DNA from: Petrosia ficiformis
Taxonomy: Eukaryota > Porifera > Demospongiae > Haplosclerida > Petrosiidae
Length of the DNA: 64,000 nucleotides
Direction of reading: 5' to 3'
NCBI GenBank assembly: GCA_947044365.1
Contig: OX345637.1
Coordinates: 13,920,916 to 13,984,915, forward strand
This document shows, in pieces, positions 55,867 to 64,000 of the stretch. The position numbers and the translations under genes were made by a program. The notes below the pieces were generated by a model, which was not told the origin of the DNA, did no database searches, and worked only from the letters and a program-made list of their open reading frames with translations. Every line of letters begins with the position of its first letter. Position 1 is the first letter of the stretch.

Positions 55867-57131
55867 GATAGATAGATAGATAGCTGGATGGATAGATGGA
55901 TAGATAAATAGACAGATAGATAGATCAACAACAGTTATTTAGACATAATTATTTGTATGTATATCATCAGAAGTTTAAGTTTATCTATCATCAAGGTTTT
56001 GACTACGTACTTTAGGAATTTTTTCCCATTACTTTATACTTTAACAGACAGAAAAATGGATATCTAGATAGATGACATACCTTGATCAGATCTCATAGGA
56101 TCATGAAATGTTAAATTAGTAGTGATCACAAACTCATTAACTTCAGCACTGATATCACATAACATACTGTCACATGTAAATGGAATATTGTTTCTCCGAT
56201 ATGTCACTTCAGGTTCTGGTAGTCCTTCCACTATACACTGGAGTAATATCTCAATGTCATCCAATAGACAATTATATGGTGACACAATAGTAAATGAAAT
56301 GATATTAATAGGAACTGAGGCGAGAGAGAGAGACAGGGTGAGACAGACAGAGATTAAAATAAAAGGGAAAGAAAAGAAGATAGAAAGGCAGGAAGAGAAG
56401 AACAAGAGAGAAGAGCAAGATATGGAAAGGGAGAATTAGAACAGGAGGGTCATAATGAGGAAGGATAACATGATAATTAAATAAGAGAACACGGTACCTT
56501 CTTGATATACAAACCACACAGGTCCTGTAAGAGGATCAGTTCTACCATCATCCATAGTAGCATAATAGAGACCACAATTACTAGCTGAGATATTATGTAT
56601 TGTGAAAATGATCTGTGTGTGTGTGTGTGTGTGCAGTAAGGAAAACTGAAAGGATTTAGTTACAAGTATTATTATATATATAGTGGAAATTAAAAATATT
56701 ACACATTGAGAAGCAGTATCCCTATAATAAATTTGGTATCTAAGAAGCCTAATCATTCATGGATCAATGTTTAGCAGCTTCCTGGATTCTTATTTTATCA
56801 AATAAAACATTTACTATTAAAACAATCAAATTTGGATGACAGTTAATATAAAATTCTGTTTATATTTAGGGGCATACTCATTTATCAATAAGACAATGTA
56901 TATTATGTACACACACCTTATACAAATCTGTATCTGTATTAATCAGAAAAGGACCTGTGACATTGAAACCAGGATTATTAATGAGTTGAATATCCTCATC
57001 ATTAAGTACCAAGATTACATTTGGAAGTGTAAAAACCAATGTTAATGTGACATCAGTTCCTGGAGGTACAATAGTACGATTTGTACCATAATGTGGACCA
57101 GAGGAAGTGATGGAAATACTATTAGGAGAAA
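52132..57131 (-). pseudogene. Receptor A copy 2 (3' half), degenerate
   Basis: Exon homologs in reading order are 57131-56917, 56612-56498, 56314-56081, 55746-55674, 54698-54416, 54197-54047 and tail 52289-52132. Defects are as follows. The first Ig exon lost three codons and its core Trp (NVTWVFN became NVILVLN). Exon 55674-55746 has an 11-bp deletion giving a stop after CLAN. Exon 54416-54698 lost a block and shifts into a stop after LKCHC. The membrane exon has TGA in place of the Trp of PIWAA and a further frameshift. The donor after the membrane exon (GGGTAAGT) and the tail exon (NPVYDVP, NPAYQDI, NIPDYL) are intact. There is no signal exon upstream. It is non-coding as a receptor. Confidence 0.88.
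54230..54345. repeat. GATA/GACA microsatellite in copy 2
   Basis: It occupies the same intron position as 8466-8640 but has a purer GACA run (about eight units at 54296-54328). Confidence 0.85.
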
Positions 57132-57339
57132 CTAGAGTGAGGAGAAAGGCAAGGCAAAGGAAGAGAAGGAGAAGAAAGAGAAGAAGGAGAAGGAAATGGA
57201 TGAGGAGAAAGAGAGAGAGAAAAGGCAAAACACAAAGAAGTTATGAGATGAGAAATCTGTTATTCTAACATTTAAATTTAAACTTAATTAAAAACTGTTT
57301 AGTACATAACACAGCAAACAGTTATGTGTATAAGTACAT

Positions 57340-57660
57340 GTACATGAATAGATTTACAAGATTCATGTACATGTAAACATGTACATGAATAGCTTAAGTT
57401 ACAGGATTTATGTACATGTAAACATGAATAGTTTAATTTACAGGATTTATGTACATGTAAACACGTACATGAATAATTTAATTTACAGGATTTATGTACA
57501 TGTAAACATGTACATGAATAGCTTAATTCACTGGATTTATGTACATGTAAACATGTACAAGAATAGCTTAATTTACAGGATTTATGTACATGTAAACATG
57601 TACATGAATAGCTTAATTGTACATGTAAACATGTACATGAATAGCTTAATTTACATTTAA
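57340..57660. repeat. Tandem repeat of about 58 bp in the copy 2 intron
   Basis: Units contain TACATGTAAACATGTACATG and TAGCTTAATTTACAGGATT, repeated about six times with partial units. The paralogous positions in copy 1 (about 11510-11590 and 13615-13680) have one or two units, so this array expanded in copy 2 only. TACATGTA and CATGTACATG are self-complementary. Confidence 0.85.
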
Positions 57661-58129
57661 CATATAAGCATACCATTCTCCTGTTTGATATTATAAACGC
57701 TACTAAAGGATGTCTGATATGGTGGTGGGGCTGGATAATCTGACAAGACAACCATACCCCATAGTTTTATTGGGTTAGAAAATGCTTAGTGTACCTAGTT
57801 ACTCGAATGCCATTTTGTGTTCTTAAGTTTGTAAATGAAACAACATATATTGTACATGTAACTCAACAAAAGGGGAGGAGGGGTAGGGGGGAACAAAGTA
57901 CCAAGAAGGCAAAGATCACACCCATTACGAGGTGGAGATTTAATTTATGCCCTCTCCTCCAACAACTATGATATATACTATAAGTTGAATGTACAGTGCT
58001 GTCAAATGGAAGTTAATTTCCCTGTTGGCACTAGCTGTTCCTATGGTCCGGCCGGCCACAAGAAACACACATGAGAGTAATTACATGTTACCCCTTTTGC
58101 CAATCATACACATCTGTTTAAGCAGCATT

Positions 58130-58285
58130 ATGCTCCCTCAACAGGAGACTATTATTGCATACCTGCAGCGTTATGCTCCACAAAGAGAAGACTATTGCAC
58201 ACCTGCAGCGTTATGCTCCACGAAAAGAAGACTATTGCACACCTGCAACATTATGCTCCACAAAAAGGAGACTACTGCACACCTG
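58130..58285. repeat. Minisatellite, short allele in copy 2
   Basis: About five units with ATGCTCCACAAAGAGAAGAC and TATTGCACACCTGC correspond to the array at 14130-14815. The block homology ends just after it, at a CACTGTAAAAA-type element end (about 58300-58325). Confidence 0.85.
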
Positions 58286-58328
58286 TTATTCCTTGTGACT
58301 GATTTTAACAATTTAATTTTTACAGTGT

Positions 58329-59170
58329 GTGTTCAATGTACATGACATTTGAAGAAGGCCTCAAGGCCGAAATGTCGTGTGCTGTTTCATTTATTTGTAA
58401 TAAAATCTTTGGTGTATCACTGATTCAGTCAATCAAATAATATAAGTATATACTAAACCAACAACTGAAGGACAGATGTTATTTAAACTCTTCACAAATT
58501 AAAACATTCACATGAAAACAGCTAACTACACTGTAAAATCTATTATATATGGTGTTGGTTGACTGAATTCTATTTATAGTAAAAAAACGTTTGGGAGAGT
58601 TCACAGACTAGCTGTATATAATAAATACACAACACAGGCATAATTATGCTAGTGCTAACGTATTTCCTTAACCTAAGCTCCTTGCAAGAAGCCAAGAGGT
58701 TCATCACTAGCATACTCATAAGCAATAGCATCAAAGTATCATCACCCATACTAGTTTTCTATAAGATGGGAGTTTTTAAATCTATATAGATATATGATAT
58801 CTTGACTCAACAGGTTATATGTTAGTGAAAATAACAATTTTTTGTTCTTCAGCTATATAGCATTGTGTTTAGTATAAAGTACTAATTTTTTTTCTTTTTA
58901 CTTTTCCCACGGTTTAATATTAGCATCTTTATATTTTACAGTTAATTACACTGCTATTATAATTCCAAAACAAAGCTAAAATTTTGATATAGCTGTGTTG
59001 ATATATATGCATCAACTGTGTACAATTATAATTAAACAACTTGATCATTAACAACAAACACTTCAAAGGGAGGGTGAACTAGATTTATAGACAGAAAATC
59101 AAAAGTTACTAATTATAATTATTATATAATTATCCCTGCTATAGATATCTTGGCCATCCACCATTCACTT
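58329..59170. repeat. Right-flank repeat shared with 26958-27890
   Basis: It contains CTCAAGGCCGAAATGTCGTG, the AACCAACAACTGAAGGACAG region, and GATATCTTGGCCATCCACCA, the start of the gypsy integrase fragment seen at 27851. The integrase itself is not recognisable beyond that point here. The stretch 58500-58900 has no counterpart at 27 kb. Confidence 0.7.
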
Positions 59171-59399
59171 TCTATACCTCAATCTTGGCTCCTTTTTCGA
59201 CATGGAATACTACTTTAAGCAACTTACTCACTGGGACATGAAAGTCCCCAAGCGATTTGTAGGAATTATTCAAATGCAGTGTTCTTCCTCTGCTAGGTAA
59301 TAGGTATTTTAACCAGTCTTAACAATCTGTATGACCAATTAAGACTAATTTGCATCTTTGCAACTGTTTCACTGCTTACTGTACTGTGAGTCATGACAG

Positions 59400-60129
59400 A
59401 ACATACTTTTTAGTTGAGTGGAATTTTAGTTCAGGGGTCAATAACGCTCATAACTGTTGAACAGCTGAACCTTCTCTGCATCCTTAATCAGGACGTATAT
59501 ATTCACGGCTTGCGTCATTAGTCTACGTACGTCCCAGACTGCCACGCCCAAGCTTCAAGGTGAGTAGAGGGGAGGGGCTGGATACGCAAGACTAGACTGT
59601 AGTATGTTTATGGGCGTGAGCTAGTCTTGTGTTGTGTGCCAGTCTTGTCTGCATCTCAACGTTTAAAAAGTGAGTACATTTAAGTATCATAATTATATCT
59701 GTCCATATGCTATTGTATGTCAATGTATTTATTTATGTGTGCGACCTGATTTACAGAAGGGACCTTTCCAGCAAGGAGCTGACAATCAATGGCTTCCTGA
59801 GCGAGGAATTGCTTTATTTCTTTAGAAATGTCTCTCATGGTCATATATAAGAGCTTAAATCTTGGGATACACATTGCAAAACAGTTATGATGATGTATAC
59901 AGCTCAGAGTATTATAATGTTTTGTTCATAATTAGGACTTTGCCTGTACTTTAATTATTATGTGTATATACACAATTTGTAACAAACGCTTCTGGAAATT
60001 CAAAAGTATATTCGAAATTATCTACAGAATTTGCATATTACAAACTGTTTTAACAGTAAACTTCCTTTTTTTTGCTTTTTTGACACTACCTAATATTATA
60101 CTCACCTTTTAATCCACATTCTAGCAGAC
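59400..60129 (+). promoter_or_regulatory. Probable promoter and 5' leader of gene E
   Basis: Between 59480 and 59660 base composition rises in GC, with several CpG-containing words (TACGTACGTCCC, CCACGCCC). Two donor-like sites, AAGGTGAGTAG (about 59560) and AAAAGTGAGTAC (about 59668), could end a non-coding first exon. No TATA box is assigned. The call is inferred from position upstream of the ATG at 60130. Confidence 0.35.
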
Positions 60130-63100
60130 ATGAAAATGTTTATCATTATATTGTTGCTGTGTTTAAGTTTTCACTTGGATAAAGTTTTCTGTCTACAGCC
60201 CAGTGAGTTTAATTATGTGTTCTAACATGTCTCATACATAAGTTGATTATCAATTTACAGTTATAATTGACGGTCCTGATTCAGTAAATGCAGTGGATGG
60301 TACAACAGTTCAGTTCAGTTGTGTAGTTGTTGCTAAAGAGATTGACTATTTTGTTAACAGTACTCCTACAAATATACAGAATATTGTTGATGCGGGTTTC
60401 AAAGAGTCAACAGTTGATAACCTTAATGATACAACACGAAGATTGAATCTAACAGCAACTGCATTGTCACAATACAATAATACTGAAGTGTTGTGTAGAG
60501 GTTTGAATACTGTTGGTCTAATGACGTTTCCAGCATTTAGCCAAGTAGCTGTCCTATTAGTTCAAGGTAAGTTAATTACTACATATTCTATACTATACAT
60601 GATAAGTAATACAAATTTAATAATGAACACAATTTCAATTCAATACAAAAAGTAAAGCCAAAATAATAGTATTCATGATCACTATATATTTTGTTTACAG
60701 GTCCATTATCATCAGTTGTTGATGTGTGTCATTATTTTATTGATTCCTCAAGTCTTAATATTTCATGGAATCCACCATTCACTCTTCCTGGGACATACAT
60801 CACTGGATATAACATATCAGTTACTAGTATCATGTTCAATATATCTCAGTTTATTACTGATGCTTACTATGTGTTAACAGCTCCTAATAATACTGATCCA
60901 TGTGATGAGATCATTATAACAGTATCAGGTTATAATGTAGCAGGAAATGGAGAAATGACTACTGTATCATCACTGTACTTTCCATCAGGTAACCACAATG
61001 TTATAATAATATTAATGTATTAAGTATATTAAAGTAGATACCTGGGTAAGTTATTTACATTCCAGTTAATGTAACATTCAACTCATTAATCTAAATACAT
61101 AATTTTTCTTTATTTCTTAACAGTCCCTTCTGTTAATTCCAGTATACCAGTAACCATTGAACAAAACGTCACTGATGGTATGGTAGAAATAACAGTGCTT
61201 GTAAATGTAAGTAACAAACAGTTTAGTCATTCCTTATTATGTGTATATGGTTATTATGATATGTAATAATACCAGTAACCATTCAGTCAGTAGTCACTGG
61301 TAGTACGGTGTTGATAAAGATATTTATGAATGTAAGTATCAAACCAGATTGAACTGTAGCTCGCTCTAAAAATTTGATTTCTTATTTAATCAAGTTTAGT
61401 GTCTCATTTGTTGCGGAACAATTACAATACAAGCCAAATTTTGTAGGTGAAACTATGTTACCTGTAGAATATGTATTATATAATCTTATAAGTATTTGAC
61501 ATTGGTTTACATATGTATGATACACTGGAATATATGTTTATTAATAATAGTGTGTTGTATAAGGTGTATGTTCTCTATGGGGAATATATCCAGTCAATTA
61601 TTCCACCATGAATAAGCTTAAGGATTTACATCATTAAGTAATAACTTAATGAGCTGAATCATTCACAGTAATAATGATTTAGTTCATTAACTAATAGTTA
61701 CATATAATTATATTTGTGACTTGAGAGGATTGAATTCCATATATAGCAGTGAAATTATGTTCATAATAATTATACTAGCATAGAGCAGCTAATCCAGTGT
61801 GCTATCGATAAAATTAGTATTGATAATATACAGTCATCACTAACAGATAGCCAAATATGTATGATACAGTTATAAATACAGTTAATATAACAAATATATT
61901 TTTATGGTGTTCCCTCATCAGTGTCAAAATATTTAGTTATGACTGGGAATGGATTGATCAGAATGTACATGTATTAAACAAATAATAATGTTAGCTATAA
62001 TTAAATAATGCATGGTATATAAGTAGCAAATACATGAATTTATTATTAGTTGTGTTTGCTTTCCTGTAATTTTTAACTAACTTAATTATAGATTTTAATT
62101 AACTTTATGTGGAATTAGTAAATTAGTTTATCCACAAGTGAAAACAAAGATAAATTATTTAGTCTAGGCTCTAATCATAATTAGTTATAATTATACTCCT
62201 CACAGCTTTTTACTTTCAGTTACTGATAACACAGAGGACTGTCTCTGTGTGAAATAAAAGGGTGGTACAAAAATGTGCATGAATATGAATAACTTTGAAC
62301 TTTATGTAACTGTAATTATATATGCTTGTTATAGTTGTTAATGAGATTCATTTCAAGTTGTAACTTTAAATGAATCTATTTAACAAGCATAAATGGTTAT
62401 GAAAATACACATCAAGACCTCTCTACTAATAATATGGAGACAGGATATATAGAGAAAAAAGTATCCCTATGATTGCTTGGTGTACAACATTCAGTAATCT
62501 CAGCTGACTTTATCAAGCCGGCAGAAACACAACAGCCTATTATAGTTATTATTTTCATTAACTACCCTCCTTACCTTTTAAAGGATCTTATAGAACTTTA
62601 TGAATATATTTCAGATAGAATAGATTGCTATTAGTTCCAGTTTCTACGAAGCAGCTTTCTTTCTTTCTTTCTTCCTGCTGCTGCAGCACAGATTGAGCGC
62701 GAGTTCTATTATGCTCCACGCCAATTAATTGACTGAACCCTCGGAAATGACGTGCTTCCTTAACTACATATACAACGCATAGTCGCACAAGAATATAGTT
62801 CGAACCCATGGGAAAGCAATCATCGGGATGGCCAAACGGGCCATAATAACATAATTATGGTGGTTACCATGATGATTACGTGCATGCAGGTTATCATGAT
62901 GAGTATATCTATATTGACATTGTAGCTTCATTAATAGATTAATTATTATGTTAGTATTTATTAGACATATTCTTCAAGTTAGGTTCTACTATAATACATA
63001 TGCAGAACACTGCAATGTTATGATTTATGTGTGTGTTTATATCCACAGGTTAGTGAACTATGTACATGTCCTGGTGAATATCCCATTTCTACTGATATAC

Positions 63101-64000
63101 TGATTACTGATTCAAGCAATGATACCGCTATACAAAATATTAATGATCTAATGTTAATGGAAGGATCACAAAATTGTATACTCACTACTGTGAATACTAT
63201 TACTCTTCAATCAGACATGAGATATACTATACAAGTGTCTTTTAGTAATCTGGATGGAGAGTTTAATACTACTACTGGTGTTAACTTCAGTAAGTTCAGT
63301 TAATTTCTCAGCATATGCTAATCATATCTCCTCATATATACTAGTAATAATAGTATTTTCATATTGATATAATAATGTTAAACATGAATATAATATAAAA
63401 TTATAATGTAAGCTACAAGACCTTCCACATAGTGCACATGGTACAAGTATCTATTACATGTAATAACAATATTTATAACACAGTAGATTAGGCAAGAAAC
63501 GTTTTTGAAGATATTTAGTCAAGTCAAATATATAGTTCCTATGAAAGGTGTTAGCAGCAATGAATCATTTTAGTGAACTTGTAGTGAGATCAGTAGTATG
63601 TAGTCATGATGTATTTTAGCAAGACTATACGATTAAATTTTATCACAAACGCATTAAGGTTTAGGTACTCTATATAATCTTGATTAATCAGCAAATACAT
63701 GTACAGAATCAAGGTAATTATCTGATCTTGCTTACTAATTTATGTATTATACCTCTTCCATCTCTATATATAGCAACGTTTGACACTCAATCAATTGATA
63801 TAACTAGTACTAGTGGAGAAGTGTGTGTGGTGTGTAGATTCTCTATAAATACTATTGCAGTTGGTTGTGAAATAGAGTTACAAAATAACAATGAGACACA
63901 AACAGGAAGGTTTGATAGAGACGTTAACAATATTGCTGAGGGTTGCATATCAAATATTATTACTGGATATTATGACTTGTATGTATATGATGTTGAGAAT
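60130..64000 (+). CDS. Ig/FN3 receptor gene E, partial at the window end
   Basis: Exons are 60130-60202 (signal peptide MKMFIIILLLCLSFHL), 60261-60566, 60701-60988, 61124-61206, 63049-63289 and 63774 to beyond 64000, all phase-consistent. Exon 2 is Ig-like (VQFSCVVV, TEVLCRGLNTVG). Exon 3 is FN3 (LNISWNPPFTLPGTYITGY, GYNVAGNGEMTT). Exons 4 and 5 form a second FN3-like unit. Exon 6 begins another domain with several cysteines (EVCVVCRF, GCEIEL). The order and the 4-5 split match the first four exons of the adhesion GPCR on the opposite strand, so the two are likely paralogs. The rest of the protein, including any membrane anchor, is outside the window. N-glycosylation sites are frequent. Confidence 0.85.
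61276..61331 (+). CDS. Possible alternative or relict exon 4b of gene E
   Basis: This 56-bp stretch reads VTIQSVVTGSTVLIKIFMN when joined after exon 3, ends at AATGTAAGTATC, and is preceded by an ACCAG acceptor. It has the same phase pattern as exon 4 (61124-61206) and clear similarity to it (VTIEQNVTDGMVEITVLVN). It has no stop. It may be a mutually exclusive exon or a decaying duplicate. Confidence 0.5.
61332..63048. other. Gene E intron with a MITE
   Basis: No exon is recognised in this 1.7 kb. It holds AT-rich direct repeats around 61640-61700 and 62320-62390, and an ATCCC-type MITE at 62455-62845. Confidence 0.6.
62455..62845 (+). mobile_element. MITE with ATCCCTATGATTGCTT ends
   Basis: It starts GTATCCCTATGATTGCTT and ends AAGCAATCATCGGGATGG, with GTTCTATTATGCTCCACGCC inside. 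It has the same family order as 43667-44015 and, inverted, 5321-5671. A CTTT microsatellite lies at 62655-62675. Confidence 0.75.

Larger units (their letters stand above)
46536..58300. repeat. Segmental duplicate of window positions 1-14.8 kb
   Basis: Order and orientation match throughout: NIT2 at the left, receptor A 3' half at the right, ending in the minisatellite. The offset starts at 46535 and shrinks to about 43990 because copy 1 has an extra Ig exon pair, a hAT scar, extra repeat units and other indels. The first kilobase has only a handful of differences, while receptor introns differ by many indels. The match reaches the left window edge, so copy 1 extends outside. Confidence 0.95.

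Overview
The window is animal DNA: AT-rich, with introns of tens to thousands of bases, GT-AG junctions, and dense inverted-repeat and LINE-type elements. Extracellular immunoglobulin (Ig), FN3, EGF and GAIN/GPS modules dominate, together with an adhesion-type seven-helix receptor. I infer a demosponge or other early-branching marine invertebrate. That placement is an inference from gene style and is not proven by any single marker.

Layout. (1) 1-4.4 kb, plus strand: an omega-amidase (NIT2) gene. (2) 6.0-24.7 kb, minus strand: a single-pass Ig receptor (receptor A) with a signal peptide, about six Ig-like domains, a membrane helix and a downstream exon for a tyrosine-motif tail. Its introns hold microsatellites, a minisatellite, a hAT scar and several foldback elements. 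(3) 24.8-28.4 kb: an HTH/integrase-type fragment, isolated exons, a repeat that matches both flanks of the second copy block, and a decayed Ty3/gypsy integrase. (4) 28.6-46.0 kb, minus strand: a very large adhesion GPCR in 25 phase-consistent exons, about 2014 residues. Two non-LTR elements and a large foldback lie in its introns. (5) 46.4-59.2 kb: a second, degenerating copy of the NIT2 plus receptor A 3' half. (6) 60.1 kb to the end, plus strand: an Ig/FN3 receptor gene E, running off the window and resembling the N-terminal part of the GPCR.

The main structural event is a segmental duplication: 1-14.8 kb matches 46.5-58.3 kb. It is nearly identical over NIT2 and much more diverged over the receptor. 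The two receptor copies are damaged in different places. Copy 1 keeps its reading frame but has lost the splice donor leading to the signalling-tail exon. Copy 2 keeps the donor and the tail but has stops and frameshifts. Receptor A also gained a tandem copy of one Ig exon pair. The recurrent Ig-receptor paralogs, exon duplication, tail loss and pseudogenes recall invertebrate self-recognition clusters. I offer that only as a hypothesis.
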